A stretch of 50,016 nucleotides of DNA from a virus (IMGVR_UViG_3300044547_001062:1-50016), one strand, 5' to 3'. Positions 1-6,576 are shown, numbered from the stretch's first letter. Numbers and translations are program-made. Notes: a model not told the origin generated them from the letters alone.

Positions 1-1
1 A

Positions 2-508
2 GATGGATTTCTTTTTGGTTCCTTTAAGTCTTTTAAAGTAAGTTCATTACCTGAACATTTTAAAAACTATAATAGAGATTTCATTGAAAATGAAATGAAA
101 GTACTTGAGCCAAAACAATTAGAATTCTTTACAAAAAATCTTTTCATGAATAACGGAAAGGTATTATTTCAAAATGAACCATCTGAGGATAAATTCAAAA
201 GAGGTAAGGCATTTTACAATAGAAATTTACATTACACATTATATTACAACCCAATTGATTTAACCTTAAACATTTTTTATAATTCAATAAATGACAATGA
301 AGAAAATATAGTTGTTATTGTTAATAAAGAAAAAGTAATTAATATTTCGGTTAAACCAAATCATTGGCATATAAGAAGTTTGGGAGTTTTTGACAATATA
401 AATCATGTAAGAATAGACAATTTAAAAAAAGTTATATATGAAAAAACATTTGATGATAAGTTTAGAGAGGTTTTTAAAATAAAGGCATACATAATGGATA
501 TTGAATGA
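2..508 (+). CDS. Unrecognised protein, 5' end outside window
   Basis: The frame is open from base 2 without a stop, so the gene very likely begins upstream of the window. The first internal ATG is at 95, but the 31 codons before it read as ordinary protein (DGFLFGSFKSFKV...). The visible part is about 168 residues, rich in Lys, Asn and Phe, with a beta-strand-like pattern and no motif that I recognise. Its TGA overlaps the ATG of the next gene by 4 bases, so it is translationally coupled to the BKACE-like gene and probably belongs to the same glycan or metabolite cluster. Function unknown. Confidence 0.6.
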   Translation, partial: DGFLFGSFKSFKVSSLPEHFKNYNRDFIENEMKVLEPKQLEFFTKNLFMNNGKVLFQNEPSEDKFKRGKAFYNRNLHYTLYYNPIDLTLNIFYNSINDNEENIVVIVNKEKVINISVKPNHWHIRSLGVFDNINHVRIDNLKKVIYEKTFDDKFREVFKIKAYIMDIE

Positions 509-1332
509 AAAAAATAATAAATTTCACACCAACAGGAACTCAAACCACAAGGAGTAATTCATTTGCACCATTAACACCAAATGAAATAATTGATTCAGTT
601 TATGAGGCAAACGAGATTGGAATATCTATTGTTCATTTACATGCAAGAGATGAGGTTACATTAGAGAATACCTACAAGAAAGAAGTATATCAAAGGATAA
701 TAGAGGGGATAAAAATATATTGTCCTGAACTATTAATTTGTGTATCATTAACGGGAAGAAACTTTCCTGAGTTAGAAAAAAGGTCGGAGGTATTACAATT
801 ATATCCTGACATGGGTTCACTAACAATGTCATCATTAAACTTTCCATCAGGGACATCAATCAATCAACCTGAGATGATATTATCTTTAATCAATGAGATG
901 GATAAGTATGGGGTTCAACCTGAGATAGAATGTTTTGATACAGGGATGTTAAACTATACAAATTACATTATTTCAAAGAACATATTACAGCCACCATATC
1001 ACATCAATATCATATTAGGAAACATGTACAATGGTCAATGTGATTTGGGTACCTTATCAACAATCAAAAACAATCTACCATCAAACTCATTTACCTGTTT
1101 GGGTGGAATAGGTTCACAACAACTAAAGAGTACAACATACGGGTTATTAGATTTTGATGGAATTAGAATCGGGTTGGAAGATAATCTATATTACAAAGAT
1201 AAGGTAAAGACAACAAATATGGAGTTATTAAAACGTGCCCATAGGATAATGAATGAGTTGGACATGAAACACTATACATCAAAAGAATTAAGAGAAAAAG
1301 GATATGGCAACAAAATTATTAATATTAGGTAA
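505..1332 (+). CDS. BKACE-family (DUF849) beta-keto acid cleavage enzyme-like protein
   Basis: The protein has 275 residues and starts with NFTPTGTQTTR, followed by PLTPNEI and the metal-binding HLHARD motif (His44, His46). GGIGSQQ and RIGLEDN (Glu225) lie near the C-terminus. These match the order of conserved motifs in BKACE/Kce enzymes, TIM-barrel zinc proteins that condense a beta-keto acid with acetyl-CoA to give acetoacetate and a new CoA ester. Length is normal for the family. It overlaps the gene before it by 4 bases and the acyltransferase after it by 29 bases, so all are one operon. Its substrate here is unknown. The neighbours suggest sugar or amine modification, possibly by supplying an acyl-CoA. 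A BKACE gene is unusual in a phage. Confidence 0.85.
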   Translation: MKKIINFTPTGTQTTRSNSFAPLTPNEIIDSVYEANEIGISIVHLHARDEVTLENTYKKEVYQRIIEGIKIYCPELLICVSLTGRNFPELEKRSEVLQLYPDMGSLTMSSLNFPSGTSINQPEMILSLINEMDKYGVQPEIECFDTGMLNYTNYIISKNILQPPYHINIILGNMYNGQCDLGTLSTIKNNLPSNSFTCLGGIGSQQLKSTTYGLLDFDGIRIGLEDNLYYKDKVKTTNMELLKRAHRIMNELDMKHYTSKELREKGYGNKIINIR

Positions 1333-1957
1333 GGGGGATAATAACATTACGATGATATTGGATAACTTGTATTCACATAATACAAGACAACCTGATATTC
1401 ACGTATACAATAATTTGAATCTACCAATCCTAAACACATTTGAACATGATAGATTTAATATTGAAATGTTTAACACGGTCAATATGGATGACTACGACTT
1501 GATGGCTCTTGGTGTATATCAACCATCACATAAGATAAAAATCGTGGAGACATTAAATCCTGATAAGAACAAATTCATGAATATAATTCATGATGGTTTG
1601 GATATCTCTTACACGAGTAAACTTGGTCGTGGACTTCTAATCAATTCAAAGGTATCAATTGCCGCACACACGACCATAGGAGACTTTGTATCAATCAACA
1701 GACATGTTTCCATAGGTCATCATACAAACGTCGGTGACTATTGTTCTATCAACCCAGGAGTTAACATTGCGGGAAACGTAACCATAGGAGAAGGAACAAC
1801 AATAGGAATAGGTGCAAATATAATTGACGGGATAAAGATAGGAAAGAATTCCATAATAGGTGCAGGTTCAGTTGTAACAAAAGACATTCCCGATAATGTA
1901 ATTGCTTACGGTAATCCATGTAAAATAATTAGAGACAATGAAACACAATCCATATAA
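1304..1957 (+). CDS. NeuD/PglD-like hexapeptide-repeat acyltransferase
   Basis: The protein has 217 residues. The N-terminus (KLLILGKGDNN) is a small nucleotide-sugar-binding-like region as in NeuD/PglD. From about residue 105 it becomes a left-handed beta-helix of hexapeptide repeats (VSIAAHTTIG, VSIGHHTNVG, VNIAGNVTIG, IIGAGSVVTKDI). It ends with the usual VIAYGNPCKII cap. The His in SIGHH is in the place of the catalytic base of PglD. Such enzymes N- or O-acetylate amino sugars or sialic acids with acetyl-CoA. It overlaps the BKACE-like gene by 29 bases and the DegT-like gene by 20 bases. With the aminotransferase it would fit amino-sugar formation and acylation; the exact sugar cannot be told. 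Confidence 0.85.
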   Translation: MATKLLILGKGDNNITMILDNLYSHNTRQPDIHVYNNLNLPILNTFEHDRFNIEMFNTVNMDDYDLMALGVYQPSHKIKIVETLNPDKNKFMNIIHDGLDISYTSKLGRGLLINSKVSIAAHTTIGDFVSINRHVSIGHHTNVGDYCSINPGVNIAGNVTIGEGTTIGIGANIIDGIKIGKNSIIGAGSVVTKDIPDNVIAYGNPCKIIRDNETQSI

Positions 1958-2531
1958 GATAGTACAAATGTTTGAGGAGGAGATTGCCGAATATACGGGA
2001 GCTCCATACGCAGTGGCATTAGATAATTGCACTGATGCATTATTTTTATGTTGTACATACTTGAATGTGGAACATGTTACAATACCTAAGAAGACTTACT
2101 TATCGGTTCCACAGGCTGTAATGGCATCAGGGGGAAAACTATCTTTTGATGATGTGGAGTGGAAAGGGTTGTATCAATTAAAACCATACCCAATTTATGA
2201 TTCAGCAAGAAGATTCACTTCAAATATGTATATACCAAATACATTCATGTGTTTATCGTTTCATCCCAAGAAGACACTAAAAATGAGAAAGGGTGGAATG
2301 ATTCTAACTGATAATGAAGAGGCATACAAATGGTTTAAGAAAGCAAGACACGAAGGTAGAGATGAAATACCATATACCCAAGATAATATAAAGTTTATGG
2401 GATGGAATATGTATATGACACCACCTGATGCCGCAGAAGGATTGTGGTTAATGTCGTCAATGCCAAAGGATAATGAAGATACAATAGAGGATTATCCTGA
2501 CCTAACAAGAAATGATTTATTCAAATTGTAG
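1938..2531 (+). CDS. Short DegT/DnrJ/EryC1/StrS-type PLP aminotransferase
   Basis: The protein has 197 residues, about half of the usual 370-400. The N-terminus has the EYTGAPYAVALDNCTDAL motif of the family. PIYDSARRF holds the PLP-ring Asp. The SFHPKKTLKMRKGGMI segment (Lys111/112 followed by GG) corresponds to the Schiff-base lysine loop. The usual C-terminal small domain is mostly missing. I recall similar short forms from phage genomes, so it may still be functional. DegT proteins aminate keto sugars of nucleotide-linked intermediates. It is the last gene of the overlapping cluster with the acyltransferase, which supports amino-sugar synthesis for a capsule, LPS or decoy receptor. Confidence 0.75.
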   Translation: MKHNPYKIVQMFEEEIAEYTGAPYAVALDNCTDALFLCCTYLNVEHVTIPKKTYLSVPQAVMASGGKLSFDDVEWKGLYQLKPYPIYDSARRFTSNMYIPNTFMCLSFHPKKTLKMRKGGMILTDNEEAYKWFKKARHEGRDEIPYTQDNIKFMGWNMYMTPPDAAEGLWLMSSMPKDNEDTIEDYPDLTRNDLFKL

Positions 2532-2546
2532 TCTATTATAAAAAAG

Positions 2547-2577
2547 TTTGGGGTTATTAATAATTGTGGTATCTTTG
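2547..2577 (+). promoter_or_regulatory. Bacteroidota-type promoter for 2607 gene
   Basis: TTTG (2547-2550), a 19-base spacer and TATCTTTG (2570-2577) match the -33/-7 consensus of Bacteroidota. The ATG at 2607 lies 29 bases further on, so this mRNA has a short leader. Confidence 0.75.
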
Positions 2578-2606
2578 TATCTCACAAATAAAGACAACTT
2601 AAAACT

Positions 2607-2828
2607 ATGACAGCTTTAGAACTAATCGAAAACGTGGAGATTTTAACTCAAGAACAGTATGAAATTGTAGATGCATACGACAAAGAGAATTCTACTAATT
2701 TAGTTTGGACTTATTTGAATAACATTGGTCCTGACTTTTATACAGGGATTACTCGTTGGTTAAACACTAACATATATTCAGAAGCGGATAAAGAAGAGTT
2801 TGATTTACAAAAGGAGATGGGTTATTAA
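2607..2828 (+). CDS. Small protein of unknown function
   Basis: The protein has 73 residues and is acidic and soluble-looking (start MTALELIENVEILTQEQY). It contains no motif that I can name. A well-formed Bacteroidota promoter sits just upstream, so it begins a new transcript after the sugar cluster. It ends directly next to the end of the convergent minus-strand gene at 2829. Function unknown. Confidence 0.7.
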   Translation: MTALELIENVEILTQEQYEIVDAYDKENSTNLVWTYLNNIGPDFYTGITRWLNTNIYSEADKEEFDLQKEMGY

Positions 2829-3269
2829 TTATCTAAAACTATGTGTATAAGACAATGCGTTCGTATTGAATACTCCATTTATAATAGTCAATAAAGGTAC
2901 ACTCCAAACATCCACACTTCCAAACAAACTCTCAAGCCTTTCATACATCTCATCAGATAATATAATGGTATCAAACTCTTTGTTATTTATATTAGGGGGA
3001 TTATAACAAGGTTCAGGTAAATCACCTTTAAGTTCGGAAGGGTAATCACCATCATCATCGTAGTACTTACTATTAACCAATTTAAATAGATAATCGTTAT
3101 ATTCACTATCAGGTAGAACAAACCCTACAGCATAAGGGTCACAACAAACACCCATACCACAGTTAAATTCAGCCCAATCATAATAAGAATCATCAAATCC
3201 TTCAAATGACATATTAATGTAGTTGTGAATGACTTTAGTAAGTTTAGATTCTGTGATGGTTACTTTCAT
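2829..3269 (-). CDS. ITES-tagged protein of unknown function
   Basis: The protein has 146 residues and begins MKVTITESKLTKVIHNYIN, a member of the N-terminal peptide family that recurs through this window (an I-T-E followed by S and an amphipathic helix). The rest is acidic, with an unusual cysteine cluster (CGMGVCCDPYAVG) and Pro/Asn-rich stretches. On the minus strand a TATTTAT motif ends 5 bases before the ATG. I infer from the tag that the protein may be packaged in the head, but its activity is unknown. Confidence 0.75.
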   Translation of the reverse strand: MKVTITESKLTKVIHNYINMSFEGFDDSYYDWAEFNCGMGVCCDPYAVGFVLPDSEYNDYLFKLVNSKYYDDDGDYPSELKGDLPEPCYNPPNINNKEFDTIILSDEMYERLESLFGSVDVWSVPLLTIINGVFNTNALSYTHSFR

Positions 3270-3274
3270 ATGAA

Positions 3275-3281
3275 ATAAATA
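3275..3281 (-). promoter_or_regulatory. TATTTAT-class promoter candidate (minus)
   Basis: Read on the minus strand, TATTTAT ends 5 bases before the ATG at 3269, as in the other members of this motif class. Confidence 0.5.
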
Positions 3282-3299
3282 TAAGAGTATGTGGTTAAT

Positions 3300-4080
3300 G
3301 TGAAACTAATTCACTCACTCCATGGGTGTCTACTTCGTGACACCATTCCCTTCGTTCATTCCTTTCACATTCCCCCACCTTATAACTTGTCCCCACCAAA
3401 CGACAAGACATATGACATGTGATGTAGTGGTTAGATAATATATAGTATAAAAAGACAATATCCTACGGATAATAGATAACATACTATCTACGACCTAACC
3501 ATATAGTGTGGGGAATGAGATGGACTCGTAAGATAAGACCTACGGTCTATGTTTATGTGAGTCCATTAGTCTCCCACTTATCACCACATGACTTGTCTCC
3601 ACTATGAAGGGACATATAATATCCACCACGTATGGGGTTAAATAACCTATCGGTTCACTCCTATAGTCGGTCTTCGACACTCGTTGAAGGGGGATAAAAT
3701 CCCTCTGTAACACTCACTACGTTCGTTTCACCGCCCATTACACTAGACACTCCTTTTTTATCTGGAAAACGTATATAGTAAAAATATGGTCCTCACACTA
3801 TCGTCAGGGGGAAAAAAGTGGTCATTATACTATCCACATAACCATATCGGTGGTAAAAAGTGGGGGATAGTGTAGTGACAGGAATACCACAAAAGGGGGT
3901 CAGGGGATTATCCCCATGCTAACGCGTCCCCTGACATTTTGACAAATCCAAATTTTTACCCCTAAAGTTACCCACATCCCCAAACTTTTTATCCCCCTGT
4001 CATAGTGTCATGTGGAAAAGTATATTTGTGGATAAGTTTATTTTATGTGTTCCGTAACCCTAATCTGTTCACTTTGTTCA
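3300..4080. other. Non-coding region with nested inverted repeats
   Basis: No convincing gene fits here, and the base composition is visibly richer in G and C than its surroundings. Compatible nested helices can be drawn. ATTCCCCCAC (3369-3378) pairs with GTGGGGAAT (3508-3516). Inside it are CTTGTC/GACAAG (3386/3402), TGGTTAG/CTAACCA (3428/3495), TATCC/GGATA (3459/3467) and TAGATA/TATCTA (3473/3485). Further hairpins are ATGGACTC/GAGTCCAT (3520/3559) with inner AGACC/GGTCT (3536/3544), CTTCGAC/GTTGAAG (3672/3683), AGGGGGAT/ATCCCTCT (3688/3699) and GTCAGGGG/CCCCTGAC (3899/3928). It could be a large structured RNA or an origin-type DNA region. I found no clear promoter at its edges. Confidence 0.5.
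4027..4035 (-). promoter_or_regulatory. DnaA-box-like 9-mer
   Basis: TGTGGATAA, the exact reverse complement of the DnaA consensus TTATCCACA. It is one of four perfect copies between 4.0 and 5.4 kb. Confidence 0.55.
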
Positions 4081-4091
4081 CAATGTGAATA

Positions 4092-4098
4092 TATTTAT
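4092..4098 (+). promoter_or_regulatory. TATTTAT-class promoter candidate
   Basis: TATTTAT ends 4 bases before the ATG at 4103. It overlaps the DnaA-box-like 9-mer at 4095-4103, so binding of both factors could compete. Confidence 0.5.
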
Positions 4099-4103
4099 CC
4101 ACA
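4095..4103 (+). promoter_or_regulatory. DnaA-box-like 9-mer
   Basis: Perfect TTATCCACA that runs into the start codon of the 4103 gene. Confidence 0.5.
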
Positions 4104-4375
4104 TGGAAATAACTGTGGACACATTGTCATATGCAATGGACGTAATAGAGGTGGGGAGAATAAGAATGGTAATCTCTCTCAACGAGGAAGTGGAACTCGG
4201 AACATTATATTTTGAGAAGGCGAAGAGAACCTTCCAACGAAAACCAATAGGGATGGATGCGTGGGCATGTGTGGATGCAAAGATAGAGGGGTTATATGTC
4301 CATGGTGGTGAACACATAACCCCCAAGGATATGGTAAGGAAATGTCAGGACCTCATCAAAGAGAACGGTTACTAA
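4103..4375 (+). CDS. Small protein of unknown function
   Basis: The protein has 90 residues starting MEITVDTLSYAMDV. I chose this ATG rather than the upstream in-frame GTG at 4085 because the TATTTAT motif ends 4 bases before it, as in many genes of the window. Composition is ordinary, with no membrane segment; GGEHITPKDMVRKCQDLI forms a likely C-terminal helix. It lies between the structured region and the small RNA candidate and is the only clear plus-strand gene of that segment before 4860. Function unknown. Confidence 0.6.
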   Translation: MEITVDTLSYAMDVIEVGRIRMVISLNEEVELGTLYFEKAKRTFQRKPIGMDAWACVDAKIEGLYVHGGEHITPKDMVRKCQDLIKENGY

Positions 4376-4399
4376 CCCCTTCTCCGACGTGGCGGGGTA

Positions 4400-4477
4400 T
4401 TAATCTTTCTTGGTTAACATACGGTATATCCACATGATGATATACCCCAAGAATAAAGCTTGTAAAAATTTTCTCAT
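4400..4477 (-). CDS. 25-residue membrane peptide with leaderless promoter
   Basis: The peptide is MRKFLQALFLGYIIMW followed by IYRMLTKKD: one hydrophobic segment with basic ends, as in small single-pass membrane peptides. Its support is mainly the promoter. On the minus strand TTG, 19 bases and TATCTTTG (4482-4489) precede it, and the -7 element ends exactly 4 bases before the ATG, the same spacing as nine other genes here. It overlaps no other gene. Function unknown. It could be a regulator of a membrane complex or a lysis or toxin-type peptide. Confidence 0.55.
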   Translation of the reverse strand: MRKFLQALFLGYIIMWIYRMLTKKD

Positions 4478-4481
4478 GGTA

Positions 4482-4511
4482 CAAAGATATAAAAAGTATT
4501 TAGATTTACAA
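4482..4511 (-). promoter_or_regulatory. Bacteroidota-type leaderless promoter (minus)
   Basis: TTG (-33), a 19-base spacer and TATCTTTG (-7, 4482-4489), followed by 4 bases and the ATG of the 25-residue peptide. Confidence 0.65.
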
Positions 4512-4623
4512 CATATTAATTATATTTATTAGTATAATGTTAATATTCCCCCTCAGTAGGGGATTCACCACTCAGTATCTTAATGAACGTAAAGTTTGGG
4601 GTTAATGTTTAATGAATAATCTT

Positions 4624-4800
4624 ATTAAAAATATTACCCTGTGGGTAAGAGAAAGTTAATAACCTACACGGAATTTTTTTATTCCATATGTGTGGGGTTT
4701 TTAGTTTATGGTCCCCATATTTTTTTTATAGGGCGAGCCGCCTCTGATTCAGCTCCAAGGGTTTCCCCCAGCCCGTCTTAACAATCTCCCGATATGTGAC
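4624..4800 (-). ncRNA. Candidate small structured RNA
   Basis: A strong minus-strand promoter (4805-4836) would start a transcript near 4800. No reasonable reading frame follows. Instead there is a G+C-rich block that folds as a three-way junction: GGGC/GCCC closes GGG-GGAAA-CCC and a GAGC/GCTC hairpin. A terminator-like TTACCC-ACA-GGGTAA hairpin followed by ATATTTTT ends at about 4626. The predicted RNA is roughly 175 nt. I do not recognise it as a known family. The evidence is promoter, composition, folding and terminator only. Confidence 0.45.
4626..4648 (-). terminator. Terminator for small RNA candidate (minus)
   Basis: On the minus strand a 6-bp TTACCC/GGGTAA stem with an ACA loop is followed by ATATTTTT. 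Confidence 0.5.
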
Positions 4801-4804
4801 AATA

Positions 4805-4836
4805 CAAAGGTATGGATAATAATTCAAACCCCCAAA
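4805..4836 (-). promoter_or_regulatory. Bacteroidota-type promoter of small RNA (minus)
   Basis: On the minus strand TTTG (4833-4836), a 20-base spacer and TACCTTTG (4805-4812) match the consensus well. No start codon follows closely, unlike the promoters of protein genes here. Confidence 0.65.
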
Positions 4837-4848
4837 TATATTTTCATA

Positions 4849-4855
4849 TATTTAT
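4849..4855 (+). promoter_or_regulatory. TATTTAT-class promoter candidate
   Basis: TATTTAT ends 4 bases before the ATG at 4860 and decides that start. Confidence 0.5.
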
Positions 4856-4859
4856 TATT

Positions 4860-5288
4860 ATGACAAGAGAAGAATTAGAAAACAACTATGAGTATAAGGT
4901 AACCAAGAAAGCTCTCATGAGAGAGTTCCCCTTCATTAAGGATGTCTTTGTTAAAGAGGATGAAGATATAACAAGATGGTCACACACCATATATCTCGAC
5001 GTTATAATTGACCCCTTCGCCTTTGGACACCAATATGGTTTCCGTGTTTGGGGACCAATCATTAATTACCTTAAACGTGGGGAACCTTATATGTCCCCAT
5101 ACCTATCCCTATTCATCGGGGACCCTGATAGGGTTGAACTTGCATCACCTATTAACAAAGCCATGGAGGAACTGATGGATGGTATTCATAAGTCCCCCGC
5201 CATTCCACAGGAACTTAAGCTTAATAAGAAGTTAATGTTGGGGTCCTTCACCGCAACCCCATCATCCTTACCGTCAAACCTGTCATAG
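4860..5288 (+). CDS. Protein of unknown function
   Basis: The protein has 142 residues starting MTREELENNYEYKVTKKAL. An upstream in-frame ATG at 4812 would add 16 residues, but it lies on the minus-strand promoter and the TATTTAT motif is placed exactly for 4860. The C-terminal third is rich in Pro, Ser and Thr (TATPSSLPSNLS) and may be disordered. A repeated CCTGTCATAGTG element, also found near 3996, overlaps its 3' end. Function unknown. Confidence 0.65.
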   Translation: MTREELENNYEYKVTKKALMREFPFIKDVFVKEDEDITRWSHTIYLDVIIDPFAFGHQYGFRVWGPIINYLKRGEPYMSPYLSLFIGDPDRVELASPINKAMEELMDGIHKSPAIPQELKLNKKLMLGSFTATPSSLPSNLS

Positions 5289-5348
5289 TGACATAACCAA
5301 ACTAACTTGTCCACATCCCACTGTTGATAACTATAGGAGGGGTGTTTT

Positions 5349-5357
5349 TTATCCACA
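5349..5357 (+). promoter_or_regulatory. DnaA-box-like 9-mer
   Basis: Perfect TTATCCACA in a non-coding stretch. Confidence 0.55.
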
Positions 5358-5386
5358 CCGACATAGGAGGGGTGGGGATAACTAAC

Positions 5387-5395
5387 TTATCCACA
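5387..5395 (+). promoter_or_regulatory. DnaA-box-like 9-mer
   Basis: Perfect TTATCCACA. It lies within a longer repeat shared with the one-mismatch box TTGTCCACA at 5307-5315. Confidence 0.55.
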
Positions 5396-5567
5396 TACCC
5401 CTGTCATCCCCCCCTTTGGCATGGGGGTACACCCCCCTCCCCTCCCGTATCCCCCCTTACATACTGTCAGAATGTCAGGTTAGGGGGGATAATCCCCTAT
5501 ATAACGACTTTAAAAATTTTGGGAAAAAATGTTCCCTTTTTTGACTATTTATCTTATAGTAAAACTT

Positions 5568-5648
5568 ATGTATATGAAAAAGAATTTTTGTTTATTTGTT
5601 AAGAAAATTACTTTCGGGAAAGTTTGTCTCGGATGGTGTACAATTTAA
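5568..5648 (+). CDS. Possible 26-residue Cys-containing peptide
   Basis: The frame MYMKKNFCLFVKKITF (then GKVCLGWCTI) begins after a TATTTAT motif and ends just before a strong terminator. Three Cys and a Trp in a hydrophobic basic peptide are unusual. The support is only position and the terminator, so it may be a chance frame. Confidence 0.25.
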   Translation: MYMKKNFCLFVKKITFGKVCLGWCTI

Positions 5649-5657
5649 TTAACTTAA

Positions 5658-5681
5658 CCCCTCCCAACAGAGGGGTTTTTT
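5658..5681 (+). terminator. Rho-independent terminator
   Basis: CCCCTC-CCAACA-GAGGGG followed by six T. The same sequence recurs at 6117. Confidence 0.8.
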
Positions 5682-5738
5682 ATTTAAGTGAACCACCTAA
5701 GGATTTAAGTACACCACCTATGGGGAATAAGAGCACCA
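5658..5738 (+). repeat. Duplicated terminator-spacer element, copy 1
   Basis: A 31-base terminator unit (5658-5688) and a 27-base unit (5712-5738) are each repeated exactly at 6117-6147 and 6150-6176. The units are further apart here than in copy 2. Confidence 0.85.
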
Positions 5739-5760
5739 ACCCTTTTTTTAAACCCCATAG

Positions 5761-5767
5761 TATTTAT
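5761..5767 (+). promoter_or_regulatory. TATTTAT-class promoter candidate
   Basis: TATTTAT ends 5 bases before the ATG at 5773. Confidence 0.55.
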
Positions 5768-5772
5768 TGAAT

Positions 5773-6111
5773 ATGAATCTACAAGATACCATAAGAAAAG
5801 TTCTTAAAGAAGAAATTAAATCATCTCTCAAACTTAGACGAGTGTTAAGTATGTTGGATTATGAGGTTGAATATAGATTAAGTTCAATTTATAGACCAGA
5901 TAACATATGTAGATATGAGAGTGGTGAAGAATTATTGGATGTGGTAGGTGAGGCCGCAATTGACTCAATGTATTATAAATATTTTGGTAATATGGATGAT
6001 ACTTCAAAAGAATGGGAAAGAACATATTATGATATGGTCCATTATATTGATATGAAATATGGTGAAAGAATAAAAGATTATTATAATAACAATTGCGAAA
6101 ATAAAGTTTAA
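5773..6111 (+). CDS. Phage protein of unknown function with IRKVLKEE N-terminus
   Basis: The protein has 112 residues starting MNLQDTIRKVLKEEIKSS. The start is placed at this ATG, not the TTG at 5767, because the TATTTAT motif is 5 bases before it. The amphipathic N-terminal helix resembles the tag helices of the ITES family but lacks a clear I-T-E. The middle (MLDYEVEYRLSSIYRPDNIC) looks like a compact conserved domain. It is flanked on both sides by copies of the same terminator-spacer repeat, as if it were a cassette. Function unknown. Confidence 0.7.
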   Translation: MNLQDTIRKVLKEEIKSSLKLRRVLSMLDYEVEYRLSSIYRPDNICRYESGEELLDVVGEAAIDSMYYKYFGNMDDTSKEWERTYYDMVHYIDMKYGERIKDYYNNNCENKV

Positions 6112-6116
6112 TATCC

Positions 6117-6140
6117 CCCCTCCCAACAGAGGGGTTTTTT
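6117..6140 (+). terminator. Rho-independent terminator
   Basis: CCCCTC/GAGGGG stem plus six T, a copy of the one at 5658, directly after the 5773 gene. Confidence 0.85.
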
Positions 6141-6176
6141 ATTTAAGATCACCACCTATGGGGAATAAGAGCACCA
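6117..6176 (+). repeat. Duplicated terminator-spacer element, copy 2
   Basis: This repeats the 31-base and 27-base units of the element at 5658-5738 exactly. Confidence 0.85.
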
Positions 6177-6237
6177 CCCCTTGATTTAAGAACACGACCC
6201 CCTATTTCAATTTGGTCCTAAATCCTGAAAAAAAATT

Positions 6238-6269
6238 TTTGGAAAATTTTGGGGAAATGTCTATCTTTG
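6238..6269 (+). promoter_or_regulatory. Bacteroidota-type leaderless promoter
   Basis: TTTG (6238-6241), 20 bases and TATCTTTG (6262-6269), then exactly 4 bases to the ATG at 6274. Confidence 0.75.
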
Positions 6270-6273
6270 TGGA

Positions 6274-6531
6274 ATGGAAAATTTATGGTCAAAGGCTCAT
6301 CATTTTATTTTGGATTCCAAGGTGGGTGATTTTTATATGTCGGGGGATAAGAAGGTTTCGGTTGTTAGGAGAAGTCCAAAGAGGATATATTTTTCCAATG
6401 GGAACATCATCTCTATAAAAACCGTTAAGGATGATGTTCATGATTTTTTTTATTTGTCGGGAAAGAATATTGATAATATGTTAAGGGATATTGAAGGTTA
6501 TTTTATCTATAAGATTCATAGTAAATTATAG
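6274..6531 (+). CDS. Small protein of unknown function
   Basis: The protein has 85 residues starting MENLWSKAHHFILDSKVGDF. It is basic and looks like a small beta-rich domain (DKKVSVVRRSPKRIYFSNGN, then a helix near SGKNIDNML). A good promoter with 4-base spacing to the ATG makes the gene credible and suggests a leaderless early mRNA. Function unknown. Confidence 0.7.
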   Translation: MENLWSKAHHFILDSKVGDFYMSGDKKVSVVRRSPKRIYFSNGNIISIKTVKDDVHDFFYLSGKNIDNMLRDIEGYFIYKIHSKL

Positions 6532-6576
6532 GTTGGGGTTTTTTATTGTATTTGGTTTGGGGATATTCGTAAACCT

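Larger units (their letters stand above)
5289..5560. other. C-rich intergenic region with DnaA-like iterons
   Basis: No gene is supported. It holds two related 20-base units with the pattern ACTAACTT(G/A)TCCACAT, at about 5301 and 5381, two ATAGGAGGGGTG copies, long C runs and a GGGGATAATCCCC palindrome. Similar palindromes and TCCACA units occur at 3.8-4.1 kb. The set suggests an origin, incompatibility or protein-binding region. Confidence 0.4.

Noticed and set aside
3270-4102. tmRNA gene as partner of SmpB
   Set aside because: No tRNA-Ala-like ends and no tag frame ending in A-L-A-A were seen. The helices do not match tmRNA layout.
5324-5602. Plus-strand frame of 92 codons
   Set aside because: It runs through C-rich repeats, DnaA-like boxes and palindromes. 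The protein has no normal composition and the frame has no promoter at its start.
6212-6418. Plus-strand frame of 68 codons
   Set aside because: It overlaps the promoter and start of the 6274 gene in another frame.
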